DNA of 64,000 nt from Antarcticibacterium sp. 1MA-6-2 (GCF_021535135.1 NZ_CP091036.1:3162001-3226000); one strand, 5' to 3'. Numbered from the stretch's first letter, positions 31,446 through 41,934 are shown. A program made the numbers and translations. Notes: a model not told the origin generated them from the sequence alone.

Positions 31446-31988
31446 TCAAGATTTTTTTAACCGACTCAAAGTTTCGGGAGTCATTCGCAGGTAAGAGGCA
31501 ATGTAGCGGTTCGGAATTTCCTGGAACAGCTGCGGACTCCTTTCCAGCACCCGGTTATACCGCTCCAGCGGGGAGGAGGTAAGCAGGTCTCTTTCCCGTT
31601 CGATTTGTTGCAGCACCAGTTGCTCCAGGATCACGTGCCACAGTTTCAGGTTTTCTTCATTGCTGAAGATGAACTCCATATACTGCTGTTTTGAGATTAC
31701 TTTTAATCTCGTCTTCTTCAATGCCTGAATATAAAGATCGGAAGGTTTCTCACTCACAAAAGAATCCAGCGCAGCCACAAAATTGTTCTGGTAGGCAAAG
31801 CGTATCGTGTGCTCCTCTTCCTCATCAATAACAAAAATGCGCAGGCTGCCCTCCTCCACAAAATAGATGTTGGTGTCTTTACTGCCCTTCACCTTAAGAT
31901 ATTCATTACGCGCAAACTCCAGTTCCCGTTCCCACAGGTGCTGCTCAGTTATTTTTTGCTGAAGTTGATGAAGGGGGTTCATTGCCAA
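31446..31988 (-). CDS. Crp/Fnr family transcriptional regulator
   Basis: 180-residue regulator with an N-terminal cyclic-nucleotide-binding-like beta barrel (NIYFVEEGSLRIFVIDEEEEHTIRFAYQNNFVAAL) and a C-terminal winged helix (PNRYIASYLRMTPETLSRLKKS). It lacks the Arg/Glu phosphate-binding set of true cAMP receptors and the Cys residues of FNR, as usual in the Bacteroidetes Crp subfamily. The last residues end just after the recognition helix, so the wing is short. It is the first gene of a two-gene unit with the DinB protein. Confidence 0.85.
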   Translation of the reverse strand: MAMNPLHQLQQKITEQHLWERELEFARNEYLKVKGSKDTNIYFVEEGSLRIFVIDEEEEHTIRFAYQNNFVAALDSFVSEKPSDLYIQALKKTRLKVISKQQYMEFIFSNEENLKLWHVILEQLVLQQIERERDLLTSSPLERYNRVLERSPQLFQEIPNRYIASYLRMTPETLSRLKKS

Positions 31989-32059
31989 AGTTTTATCTAA
32001 ATTCCGAAAAATAATTGATACTGCTGAAGAGAGATTTCCGGGAACTGTAAATTTGCACG

Positions 32060-32460
32060 ATGAAGAAATTTATAGATAAACTGGCATACATCCACATCAG
32101 GGAAAAGAAGATCCTGATGAGCCTTAGCCGCGGAAAAGATACCTGGTATATTCCCGGCGGAAAAAGAGAAGCAGGAGAGAGCGACCACGAGGCGCTGATA
32201 AGGGAAATAGAAGAGGAGCTGACGGTAAAAATTGAACTTGAAACATTGAATTATACGGAGTTTTTGAAGCACAGGCACACGGCCATCCTGAAGGAGTAAT
32301 GGTAAGAATGACCTGCTACACAGGAGATTTTAGCGGAACACTCTCACCCGCTGCCGAAATCGAAAAGCTGGAATTTTTCCCATACTCGCGTAAAGCGGAA
32401 AGTTCAACGGTAGATCATCTAATTCTTGAGGATTTGAAGGAGAAGGGGTGGATCAGCTAA
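32060..32460 (+). CDS. NUDIX hydrolase (frameshifted)
   Basis: Small pyrophosphohydrolase of about 134 aa. The NUDIX box is seen as GGKREAGESDHEALIREIEEELTV (G-x5-E...REuEEL). The reading frame breaks near 32263, where one T is missing from a T-run; restoration gives YTEFFEAQAHGHPEGVMVRMTCYTGDF and then WIS at 32457. It is divergent from the Crp/Fnr gene with only 71 bases between. The substrate cannot be inferred. Confidence 0.8.
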
Positions 32461-32528
32461 TTTGCGTTCCGTAAATTTCTAGGGTCATTTGCATCTAACG
32501 AGCCCGACATAAAAATTTTGAAAATGTT

Positions 32529-33509
32529 TTACAGCAAAAACACTTCTTTATTATGCCATTGCAAAGACTCCTGAGATGGAAAATATTTTACCTTTTCGGG
32601 AAGAATAATTTGTTGTCCATCAAATTGTGAAAGTGTAAATCTTGAATTAAACTCCTCAATAGAGGGCGAAACTCTCACCAGAAAATTGGAATTTATGGTT
32701 ATCAAACCTCTGTCAAATGCCCGATGCAAAGTAGGCGACAATGCAATTCCATTAGTCACAGTATCATCTCCAGAGAGACTAAAAGGAAATATATGACAGG
32801 CATCAATCATTTGAAGGCTATGTGAAGACTGAATCTTCATTCCGGTTATGCAACAGGTGTAGTCATAAATTTTTGGAATGGTTTTTTTAAATAATCCACC
32901 GCGAACAAAAATTTCCTCTTCATAATCATCTTCCTCCAAAGTTTCTCTCAGCCTTTGCATGTGATTCTGATAAGCCTCTTTTGGTTCATTCAAAATTTCA
33001 TTTTCTATGCTTTCCTCTTCGTAATTTCTATCAGGTCTTAAATAAGAAAATCTGGCATTTTGAAAATATTTTTCCAGTAGTAGCTGCTCAAACCATAGCT
33101 GATTTGGAATTTCTAATAGGAGCAGAAATAATTCACGATCAATTTCAGCATAGGCAATATTTTCCTGGAGCTTATTAAAACTTGAAATGCTTTTGGAGCT
33201 GGTTGTAATAATCTCTTTTCCTGGCTTAGCTACTAAATGCCAGAAGGGTTCTGATCGTAGATGGAAAAAAGGAAGGGAAAAGGTTGGTGAATGTGGAGTG
33301 TCAACTATCAGCTTCCAATTCTGTTTAAACGCCAATAGAAGATCTGCGGTAATGAAAATGCGATTTGTTGATATTAAGCCTTTAGCAATTAATTGCACAA
33401 TGGAAAGTAATAGGATTGGCTTATGAGGAGCCATTCCCATTCCTTTGACATTGGCGCGTCTAAGTTTTTTGAAGTAGGTAGAATATTTAATTATGGCTTC
33501 TTCTGTCAT
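32529..33509 (-). CDS. HNH endonuclease (HNH_2 type), candidate defence nuclease
   Basis: Intact 326-residue protein. The C-terminal part holds an HNH nuclease core: CCITGM, then DACHIFPFS and NGIALSPTLHRAFDRGLI, the pattern of the HNH_2 family found in restriction-type enzymes. The N-terminal 200 residues (KPILLLSIVQLIAKG...FFHLRSEPFWHL) resemble the conserved leader of such proteins. It starts two bases after the stop of the DUF3427 helicase, so it is the third gene of one operon. A role in DNA restriction is inferred from fold and neighbours. Confidence 0.82.
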   Translation of the reverse strand: MTEEAIIKYSTYFKKLRRANVKGMGMAPHKPILLLSIVQLIAKGLISTNRIFITADLLLAFKQNWKLIVDTPHSPTFSLPFFHLRSEPFWHLVAKPGKEIITTSSKSISSFNKLQENIAYAEIDRELFLLLLEIPNQLWFEQLLLEKYFQNARFSYLRPDRNYEEESIENEILNEPKEAYQNHMQRLRETLEEDDYEEEIFVRGGLFKKTIPKIYDYTCCITGMKIQSSHSLQMIDACHIFPFSLSGDDTVTNGIALSPTLHRAFDRGLITINSNFLVRVSPSIEEFNSRFTLSQFDGQQIILPEKVKYFPSQESLQWHNKEVFLL

Positions 33510-33511
33510 AA

Positions 33512-36500
33512 CTATCCAACAGCTAATTTTTGACTTTCCTTTAAAATATAAGTAAGCATAGGCTCAAGAAGCCTCCATTCTACACTCATAGGTTTTGCAC
33601 CTTGCGATTTTATAAATTCTGTTTCTCCCAAGAAGGTATAGGACATTGTAAAACCATATTCATCTACATTTTGTTCCCTTACGAAAAGTAAAATTTTCTT
33701 TCCAATATTCTTATGCTGGATGTAAGATTCTCCTTTTGGAGATTGGGGGGAGATGCTATTTTGTGACTGCCAGTGGAAAAGCGTTTTATTCACGGCATAA
33801 TCCTCATACATGGTAGTCGGGGAATATTCTTTTTCAGTTTTCTTAAGTGTCACAAATAATGCCTCCACACTCAGTTTCTTATTGAAAGCAGATCCTTCCC
33901 GATTTGAAGATTTTTTGCTGAAGGTGCTCATTCCAATTGAGGCTAGGATTTCCTCTCTATTATATCTGCTATGGAGTTTTAATGGGAATGAGAAACCTAA
34001 ATCAATCTCTTTCTCAACGAATTCAATTTTGTTTATTTGATGTTCAGTGAATTCCCGCATCTCTTGGAGCATTATTGGATTTTTCTTAAGAGATTCAATA
34101 CTTTCTTTTACATTAAAAAAATTGAGTTTTGTTCCCGCTTCTTGCCATATGTCATAATGGAACATTAGAAGCATAATCTCTTCTTCTTTGCTTAGCAAAT
34201 CCAATTTGTAAGTGGGAGAAATTACTTTTTGAATAAATTTTAAGTAACTAAGGGAGTTGCAGTACATAAGCTTCTTTTGCATACAACTGGTAAGCTCTTT
34301 CTCTTGAGGTTCATCAAAATCTGGGATTGCCTTTGCATCTACACATAATCGTTTCCAGCTCCCTTTCCTGTAAATTTGCCGGATTTCAAGATGATGAAAT
34401 TCTAGAAAATTATTCAATGTAAGCGGGAGAGTTGAATGATGTTTAAACTGCTGGATTTTAAGTAAAAGCTGAGGTCTTCTAAATTCTGTAGCTTCTCTAA
34501 TATTTTTTAAAATTACTTCCTTGGCTTTTTTCTCGAGTACAATAGAACATCCTAATGGTAAATGAGGAAATTCGTCTTCAATTTCTTTAATTATAGAAGT
34601 ATGGGTTTTGCCTACAAGTGCTCTAAACTTATGTTCAAAATCGTATTCTGGACGGGCATTTCCAACAAAATCTAAAACCGTCAGACAGTCTTTATTTTCT
34701 GCTAGTCTCAGGCCACGGCCTAATTGCTGCAGAAACACCGTCAAACTTTCTGTCGGTCTGAGGAAAAGAACCGTATCTATATTAGGAATATCAACACCTT
34801 CATTAAATATGTCTACCACGAAGAGATAGTTTATTTCCTTTTTCAGGAGTTTGTTTCTAATTACATCCCGAGACGAACTATTACTACTAACCAAATAATC
34901 TGCTTTTAGATTTGCTATTGCAAATTTCTCTGCCATATACCTTGCGTGCTCTTGGCTTACACAAAAACCTAGCGCTTGTACATCGTGAACATCGGTTAAA
35001 TATTCTTCACAGTTATGAATGATATCCGATACTCTTCTATCATTTTCTGTATACAATTTGGTTAGTTCATTGATTTCATATTTACCATTTCTCCAATTGA
35101 CATCGGATAGATCAATTGTATCTGAAAGAGCAAAATATTGAAAAGGACTTAAGAGCTTTCGATTTAAAGCTTCTGGCAATCGTATTTCTGCAGCAATTTT
35201 GTAGTCAAAATCTTCTGCAATATCTCCACCGTCCATTCTTTCGGGTGTGGCTGTTAACCCTAATAGAATTTGAGGACTAAATCTTTTTAGAATTGGTCGG
35301 TAGCTATCTGCTATAATGTGATGAACTTCATCAATAATTATATAATCATAAAATTCAGAACCTAGTTCTAATTTTTTTAAACGATTATTTAAAGTTTGGA
35401 CTGAAGCAAAAATTTGATCATAACTTACAGGTTCATTTCCATCAACCCATAACTCTCCAAAATTTGCATCACGAAGCACATGCTGAAACGTGATTTGAGC
35501 TTGTTGTAATATTTCTTTTCGATGAGCAACAAATAAGAATTTTGCCGATGGATTTTGTAAATAGAATCTTTTAAAATCAAATGCAGAAATTACTGTTTTT
35601 CCAGTTCCCGTGGCTGCGACCAAAAGATTTTTCCATCTGTTATGCACTTCTCTTTCAGATTGTAATTTTGCTAAAATCTCCTCCTGATAGGGATAGGGTT
35701 TTAAATCAAAAAAAGTTGTTATTTGATTAGTGCCGTATGAACTTTGTCTTTTAAGAGCGCTACTTAATTTTTCCCGATCTTTTCCCTTTTCGTAAAATTC
35801 AAATTCTGGATCTTCCCAATAGGTCTCGAAAGTTTTTTTAAACTTATCGATTATGTGGCCAATTTCCTGAGTTGTTACTTTTAAGTTCCATTCCAAACCA
35901 TTTGTGAGAGCAGAACGCGAAAGATTTGAAGAACCAATATAGCTAGGTATGAAAACCAGAATTTCTAAGGAATAAATAAGCTTTTGCATGTAAACGTTCG
36001 TGTTCAGAATTGTAAGAAACTTTAATTTCAGTATTTGGTAAAGAGGATAGATATTCTACAGCTTTTACATCTGTGGCTCCCATGTAGGAAGTGGTGATAA
36101 TTTTTAACTTTCTTCCGCTATTTGTAAACTCCTCAAGCTCCTTCTTAAAAATTCTGATTCCTGAATATTTTATAAACGAAACCAGCCAGGAAATTTCATC
36201 AGATGATAAAATTTCCTTTCTTAATTCACTTTCCAGTGAGATACCTACATTATTTCCTGTGAATAATTCGCTTTGACTTAACCTGGTATAAGGAGTGATT
36301 TCCTTTAATCTAGACTCCAAATTGGAATACGGAAAATCGAGCTTAGAGAATACAGCTTGTAAAATTTTCCCTTCGGCTTCAATTAAATTCTCTGATAGAT
36401 CAAGATTCTTTAACTCTGTTGCTAAAAGCTTTATGATCTTATTAGACAGCTCTATTTGAAGTAAAGGACGATCCTTTTCTTTAATTTCATTAAGAGCGTA

Positions 36501-36659
36501 TTTAATAGTTTCAGCTAAATAAATGCTCAAATGCTGTGAAGCCTCCTCTTTGTCCAGAGTCGTTTCACTTATGTGAAATTTCTGAGAGTCAACTAAACTT
36601 AATTTATTAGCTACGAGTTTGTTTATTAACTGTTCGTATAATCCTGTTTCAAAACTCAT
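33512..36659 (-). CDS. PLD-nuclease/DEAD-box helicase with DUF3427 domain (frameshifted)
   Basis: About 1,048 aa. The N-terminal part ends in a phospholipase-D-like nuclease motif (HAKAYLFLRNSGFHT, then YIGSSNLSRSAL). A superfamily-2 helicase follows with motif I ATGTGKT, II DEVHH, III TATPER and VI QLGRGLRLA, and then a long C-terminal DUF3427 region. The frame breaks at 35943-35945: a TAG stands where a Gly codon is expected between FHT and YIGSS, adding one base. The start overlaps the stop of the NUDIX gene (ATGA), and the HNH gene follows two bases after. Such PLD-helicase-DUF3427 proteins are likely anti-phage or DNA-processing factors; the exact role is not established. Confidence 0.85.
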
Positions 36660-37048
36660 TTATAGTTTTCAGTATAAAAGTTTACAATAGGAATATCTGC
36701 CTCTGCCCAATCCAGATCTTTCAGCTCCTTAACCGATAGCCAAAGGATCTGTGAATGTTCGAGGAGATCTATTTCAAATGTTTGCAGGGAACAGCGAAAT
36801 GGTATCAATTCTAATTCGAAATTCGAATATATGTGAAAATTGGAAGGTAACCTCTCTAGCAGCTTAATTTCTATTCCAAGTTCTTCCCATATTTCCCGTT
36901 GTAGGCAGGTTTCAAAACTTTCGGCTTCCTCTAGCTTTCCTCCTGGGAATTCCCATTTTAACGGGTGCTTCATCTTTGTGCTGCGTTGGGCGCACAGAAT
37001 TTTTCCATCTTGTTCTATAATGGCACAAGTGACTGAAATTCTATTCAA
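36656..37048 (-). CDS. MutT-like (deoxy)nucleoside triphosphate pyrophosphohydrolase
   Basis: Intact 130-residue NUDIX protein: VTCAIIEQDGKILCAQRS, the NUDIX box GGKLEEAESFETCLQREIWEELGI, and the C-terminal DWAEADIPIV typical of the MutT/NTP-pyrophosphohydrolase subgroup. It is the first gene of the NUDIX-helicase-HNH operon and overlaps the helicase start by four bases, so translation is coupled. Its tight linkage suggests that it hydrolyses a nucleotide relevant to that system. A close paralogue lies at 39497-39916. Confidence 0.87.
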   Translation of the reverse strand: MNRISVTCAIIEQDGKILCAQRSTKMKHPLKWEFPGGKLEEAESFETCLQREIWEELGIEIKLLERLPSNFHIYSNFELELIPFRCSLQTFEIDLLEHSQILWLSVKELKDLDWAEADIPIVNFYTENYK

Positions 37049-37173
37049 GAGGGTTCTTTATTGAAATAAAAATACAAGTATTTCAGCAATATTTTAATCT
37101 ACAGCCGATTTTCCCTTTTTTTAACACCCTCTTAAAAAACGTTTGAACAATTTTTTCTCATCTTAATGAAAAT

Positions 37174-37198
37174 CGTTTAGAAATAGTATATCTAAACG
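37174..37198. promoter_or_regulatory. Palindromic operator candidate
   Basis: CGTTTAGA and TCTAAACG are separated by nine bases, 28 bases before the start of the barrel-protein gene and about 125 bases from the divergent NUDIX start. A second palindrome with the same half-site (GTTTAGA) occurs at 42363-42381. It suggests a shared regulator binding site. Confidence 0.45.
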
Positions 37199-37226
37199 GT
37201 AATTGTACACATTTTAAAGAACCAGT

Positions 37227-37996
37227 ATGTATAAAAAGAACCTGATACTTTTATTGATCATTTTTATTCCATCTCTTATGCTCGGGCAGTATGGAGAAAC
37301 CATTCGTACAGGAAGACCGGGGCAGGCTATAGGAGCCTTTGCTTTGGGTAGTAAAGTTTTTCAGGTGCAAAGCGGGCTTACTTATAACCGTTTTGAAGAT
37401 GCTGCCGGGAATGAGAACAGTACTTATATGAACAACAATGTATTCCGGCTGGGGATATGGGAGAAATTTGAAGTCAGCGGTGTGGTGGGTTATCGTATTG
37501 CTGAAGAAGCTCCCCTTACCGGAAACAGGATCCGCGGGGTGAGCAACACCCAGATAGGTGCCAGATATAATATCCTGGAGCCAAATGGCGCTATACCCGC
37601 ACTGGGATTACAGGGCCGGGTGCTGCTTAAGTTTCAGAAATAGGAATTCCGCAGAGAGAGTCTGGGAAGCCAGTTTCTATTGTCTGCCGGAAACAAAATC
37701 ACCGATTGGGTCGGCTACACTGCCAACTTCGGACTTCTATGGCCGGGGAACGGAGAGGGACCAATAGAACTTTACGTTTTCAACCTCGGCTTTAGCCTTA
37801 CCGACAGAATAGGAACTTTTGTGGAAGTCTATGGAAGACTGGAAGATTTTACTGCCAATTATGATACCTAGGTTTATTTTACCTGGTGAATAAGGATCTT
37901 AGGCTGGATGTTTCTGCAGGTTGGCAGGGGAGGGATAACCTGGACAACTGGTTTGTAGATGCAGGTTTTTCCTGGCGCTTCGACTGGAGGGGGTGA
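37227..37996 (+). CDS. Outer-membrane barrel protein, transporter-like (two stops)
   Basis: Signal peptide (MYKKNLILLLIIFIPSLMLGQ) followed by a beta-barrel of the type annotated as meta-pathway phenol degradation/transporter-like proteins (GAFALGSKVFQVQSGLTYNRFE, EKFEVSGVVGYRI). The frame contains an in-frame TAG at 37641-37643 (KFQK stop EFRRESLGSQFLL) with no shift. A second TAG at 37869-37871 replaces a Gly codon GGT and adds two bases; the restored end reads LVNKDLRLDVSAGWQGRDNL and stops at 37994-37996. Repaired length is about 256 aa, with a C-terminal FSWRFDWRG strand. Specificity unknown. Confidence 0.65.
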
Positions 37997-38057
37997 AATT
38001 CAAGGTTCCGGGTTTAAAGTTCAAGGTTAAGAATTTAAGGTTTAGGGTTGGCCCCCA

Positions 38058-38484
38058 TTACTCTGCACCAGTGCTGGCAGGCCAGATATCGCCCTGTGAA
38101 AACCCAATAAGGAATACTGCAACAACAGTTACAAAAGCAGTTGCCGCAAGGACCAGGAGTGTCGAGGTGTTTGAACGGGATCTATTGCGAAGCCTTACCT
38201 GTTCAATATCTAAATTGGATAAGTCTACAACAAGGTATTTGCCGTCAATGTTAGTTGGCATCCCAATTATTTTTTCTGCAATGGTCGATCCTCTTTTGAT
38301 AATTCCGGTGAGCTTAGTTATCTCTGTTTTCGAGCCGTTCCAATTTAAATTCCTGCTTATCTGCGGTAATTACTTTTGCTCTTTTTTCTGAAGCCACAGC
38401 TTCCTGAACAGATATGGGTTCGTTATATACACTACAGGATTGTAGTAAAAGAAGAAATACCAGAAGTAAGAAGATCGCTTTCAT
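38058..38484 (-). CDS. Small lipoprotein/membrane protein (frameshifted)
   Basis: Begins with a lipoprotein signal (MKAIFLLLVFLLLLQSCSVYN) and ends with one transmembrane helix (TSTLLVLAATAFVTVVAVFLIGF). The two parts are in different frames; the break is near 38335, where one extra base separates KQEFKLERL from a segment reading TEITKLTGIIKRGSTIAEKI. The joined protein is about 142 aa. Family not recognised. The arrangement of a lipid anchor with a C-terminal helix is unusual but not unique in Bacteroidetes. Confidence 0.5.
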
Positions 38485-38644
38485 AATCCATTCCTGCTGA
38501 ACTAGTTTTCCCGGTACAGCATATTAAATTAGGAAAAAAATCGATAACCTGTTGATTTTTAGTAGGTGAGGGAGTGTTAATTTTAAAAATAAAGTGGGGT
38601 TTAGAACAAAAAATTTTTCCGCAGAAGATTTCAGAAAATATTTC

Positions 38645-39395
38645 CTAATGATCGTGGTAAGCAGTTTCTGATTTCTGTTCCAGGTAAGCGGAAGAAATAC
38701 TTTCTGCTTCAGGTTTGGGAGAGGGTTCAAAAGAAAAGGCAAATTTTACCATTCCTGCCAGTCCTGAGACGTAGAAAATTCTGCTAAAATAATAGAAACT
38801 ATCGGCTTTTAAATAAACCGCGGCAAAAGCAGTAAGATCTGAAAGCAGAAGGCCCAGGGTGCCCAAAAGAAAGAAAAGAGCAGAGGAATCTGTTTTTCTC
38901 TCATAGTAGCTTAGGGCTGTGATGAGGCAGGTGATAATGGCCACCCCGTGAAAATAAAAAAAGATAAGGTGCTGGATTCCTTTGATCTCACTGCTGAAGG
39001 TAAGCCCAAAGAACAGCAGGATCATAAAACAAAGCGCTGAAGCTATGACAATATAGTTTTTCTGAAACCTAGCTCCATTGTTCCTTTAGGGTTCCTCTTG
39101 TGACGAACAGGCATAAACTGGAGAATGCGATGCCATGAAAAATAAAATATCCGTCCTTTGACGATTCCAGCTGATAGCTAAGAGTAAAAATATCTGCAAT
39201 TAAGAAAGAAATTAAAGCGCCTGCAAGTAACCGGGTTTCTCGAGAAAACTTTGGAAGATAGGTACCCAGAAAAACGGCAGCGGTGAGTAATCTTATCCAC
39301 CTGCTTTGTGGTATGCTAAACCAGCCGATAAAAATGAGGTTAAGTATAATGAGAAAGATGGCCAGAGCCATAAATGAAATAAGGGGGAATTTCAT
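38645..39395 (-). CDS. YhhN-like multi-helix membrane protein (frameshifted)
   Basis: Two adjacent open frames (108 and 126 aa) combine into one protein of about 249 aa with seven to eight transmembrane helices. The first ends at a TAG (39069-39071) directly after TLKEQWS. Skipping one base gives FQKNYIVIASALCFMILLFFGLTF, a natural helix, so the break is an indel, again where a Gly codon GGG is expected. The topology and size resemble the YhhN (lysoplasmalogenase-like) family, but I cannot identify its active residues. Confidence in one gene is higher than in the family name. Confidence 0.6.
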
Positions 39396-39496
39396 AAAAT
39401 TTTGTTAAACAGCAATAAGCAAATAAAAGTTATTCTCCTGAAACTAAAAAGTTAAAGCTTTAAATTCCGTAGAAGAAAATTCTTATAAGCCAAATT

Positions 39497-39916
39497 TTAA
39501 TGCTCATTGTGATGAAGAAAATACTGTTTAAGAACGGGAATATCTGCTTCTGCCCAGTCATAAGTTGCTGCTTCCTTAGAGGTGAACCAGGAGATTTGCA
39601 GATGTTCTTTTAGCTTTATTTGAGTGCTCAATAACCTGCATCTAAAAGGAATTAATTTGATCTTTAATTTTGCAGAATAAGAGTGGTGGCTGGAAGGCAG
39701 TCTCTCCAGGATCTCAATTTTAACTCCCAATTCTTCCAGTATTTCCCGCTGCAGGCATTCTTCCAAAGATTCGTCTACCTCTACTTTCCCTCCCGGAAAT
39801 TCCCATTTAAGAGGATGCTTCATTTGCTCACTCCGCTGCGCGCAAAGCACTTTTCCCTCATGTTCTATGATCGCGCAGGTAACTTTTGTAGTATGGAGAT
39901 TTGAAAATTTAGACAT
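39497..39916 (-). CDS. MutT-like (deoxy)nucleoside triphosphate pyrophosphohydrolase, paralogue
   Basis: Intact 139-residue NUDIX protein with GGKVEVDESLEECLQREILEELGV as NUDIX box. It is very similar along its full length to the NUDIX gene at 36656-37048: both share VTCAIIE, CAQRS, MKHPLKWEFPGGK, ERLPS, LIPFRC and DWAEADIPV. The two copies lie 2.4 kb apart in the same orientation, so one arose by duplication or independent acquisition. This copy stands alone, not in the helicase operon, and may be the housekeeping version. Confidence 0.87.
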   Translation of the reverse strand: MSKFSNLHTTKVTCAIIEHEGKVLCAQRSEQMKHPLKWEFPGGKVEVDESLEECLQREILEELGVKIEILERLPSSHHSYSAKLKIKLIPFRCRLLSTQIKLKEHLQISWFTSKEAATYDWAEADIPVLKQYFLHHNEH

Positions 39917-40102
39917 GGATCTGGAGACAGGTTAAGAGTTAATGTTTAATAAAAAAGAAATAAAAAAAAACAAAAACATCCGCGCCAGCAGGATATTTAA
40001 ATTGGATATAAATTCACTCTCCAAACTCTAAAATCTCAAGTCTAAAACCTCTTGTCTAATATCTCAAGTCTAACATCTAACTCCCTACTTTCCAGCCGCC
40101 AC

Positions 40103-41208
40103 TTACTTTTTACCAAATAATTCTTCCAGTTTTCGGGTAAAATCTTCACCTCGAAGATTACGGGCAATGATGGTTCCGTTTTCATCAATTAGAAAATTAT
40201 CAGGGATTCCATTGATGCCATAGACATAAGAAGCTTCATTCTCACCTCCTTTGAGTTCACTTACATTGGTCCAGGTGAGACCGTCTTCGTCGATCGCTTT
40301 TAACCATGAATCCCTATGCTGGTCAAGAGAGATAGCGTAGATCTCAAACCCTGCTCTTTAAATCGCTCGTAATTTTTAACCAGTTCGGGATTGGTTTTTC
40401 TGCAGGGTCCGCACCAGGATGCCCAGAATTCTATTAGAGTGTATTTTTCTTTAACATCAGATATCTTCACCATCTCTCCAGCTGAATCGGGCTGCTCCAG
40501 GTCAACATAGCTGTCACCCACATCGGGATTTTTATTGTGACTGATGAAGGAAAGTATGTTCTTTCCCTTTTCAGATGCTTTTTGTTCTGAAGAAAGTTCT
40601 GAATACAGGTCACTGCTCACATCTTTGCCCCAGGTGGTCTTGTAAATATTTAAAACATTAGTGCTTACCAGGGAATTGGGATAATTCCTGATGAAATCCT
40701 GGTCCAGTTCCATTTCTTTTTCCCGAAGTTCTGTAATTCTTGCCCTAATTGAATCCCTCCTGGTTACGAGCATGCTTTCATTGAGAATTTTCGTCATCAG
40801 GCTATCCACTTCAATCCGTAACGGATCAATTTGTGCCCAGAGAATTTTGTTTTCATCCTCAGTTTTAGATCCGGTGATCCTGGCATTTTGAAAATTGCCC
40901 GTTTCAGCTTCAAAGGTCATAGAATTATTTTCCAGCCAAAAGGAACTGTAATTTCTGGAATTTTTTACCACCAGGTAAACATTCGTAGGTTCGTCAATTT
41001 TCCCTGAAAGCCGGAATTTTTCACCCACCACATAAGCAGAATCAATATTATTATTGTCGGCCGAAAGAACCACCATAGAACTATCAGGAACATTTTTAAT
41101 GGTACCCAATACTTCATAAGCCTCTTCTTTGGCTTCTGCTACTTTTTCCTCCTTCTTACAGGAGGAGAGGATGGCGAGGGAGCAAAAAACGAGCAGATAT
41201 TTTTTCAT
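40103..41208 (-). CDS. TlpA-like thiol:disulfide oxidoreductase with DUF4369 (frameshifted)
   Basis: Lipoprotein (ILSSCKKEEK) with an N-terminal DUF4369-like beta domain (VLGTIKNVPDSSMVVLSADN) and a C-terminal thioredoxin fold carrying the redox motif WCGPC (EFWASWCGPCRKTNPELV). Periplasmic proteins of this type reduce or isomerise disulfides. The frame breaks near 40355, where one G is missing after RFKEQG; the repaired end continues FEIYAISLDQHRDSW, GINGIPDNFLIDENG and LEELFGKK. Length about 368 aa. The cis-Pro region (GIPDNF) lies in the shifted part. Confidence 0.85.
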
Positions 41209-41313
41209 TTCAGCAAGGTCATTAGAAGATTCAAATGCGAGAGTAGATGAATTTAGGAAAAACTAAATAGATCAAGCTACAACTTTCTCAACCCAAACCA
41301 GTAATCAGCAATT

Positions 41314-41354
41314 AGAAACCAGAAACCAGAAACCAGAAACCAGAAACCAGAAAT
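41314..41354. repeat. Heptanucleotide tandem repeat
   Basis: The unit AGAAACC is repeated almost six times in direct tandem just downstream of the PH-domain gene. Similar AAACC/AAACCTG tracts occur at 27510-27550 and, degenerate, at 19262-19305. Confidence 0.75.
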
Positions 41355-41366
41355 CTGAAACCTTTT

Positions 41367-41741
41367 CTACTTCACCTTCTCACTCAGCAACTTCCCAATT
41401 TCGGCGATATGAATTTTCTTTCCAAGTTTAACGGCAAAAACTCCCACTCCTGAGACCCAAATCTTTAGATCACTGTCCCAGTCAAAGGTGCTTACTGTTT
41501 CCACAGACCAGGAGGTTATTTTGGAGTAAGGAAACATCCGGAATTCTTTCTTTTTTCCAGTAAGGCCCTGAATGTCTATGGCAATGATCTTTCTGTCAGT
41601 AAATATCACCCTGTCCCGGGAGGTTCTGTAGTATAGCTCAATAGGCTCAGTAGGGGAGAGGAACATCTCAAAAAGTTCTCTGCCCTCCTCGTTTGTCACT
41701 TTTTCGGTTACGCTGAACTGTTTTAATAAATCAATGGGCAT
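41367..41741 (-). CDS. Bacterial PH domain protein
   Basis: Intact 124-residue protein of the bPH_1 (DUF1696, YozO-like) family: LYYRTSRDRVIFTDRKIIAIDIQGLTGKKKEFRMFPYSKITSWSVE is the conserved core, followed by FAVKLGKKIHIAEIGKLL. Members are small soluble pleckstrin-homology folds that assemble into rings; no cellular function is fixed. Confidence 0.87.
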   Translation of the reverse strand: MPIDLLKQFSVTEKVTNEEGRELFEMFLSPTEPIELYYRTSRDRVIFTDRKIIAIDIQGLTGKKKEFRMFPYSKITSWSVETVSTFDWDSDLKIWVSGVGVFAVKLGKKIHIAEIGKLLSEKVK

Positions 41742-41934
41742 AGCTATTGGTTTTGGATTAAGACAATCTAAGTTATAATTTGTTTTTACTTCACAGCCGG
41801 GAATAAGAATACTTTATGAAATTAGGGTAGGCGGGACTGGCTTCTTTTTTACTAAAAGAAGAAAGGAGAGGGAATAAAAGCTAATCTGCGCAGAATTTTT
41901 GCTACAGCAGATTTATTATTGTCTACGGAAAACT

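Noticed and set aside
1950..37871. Reassignment of TAG to an amino acid
   Set aside because: Many intact genes end in TAG at natural C-termini, and most TAG lesions also shift the frame.
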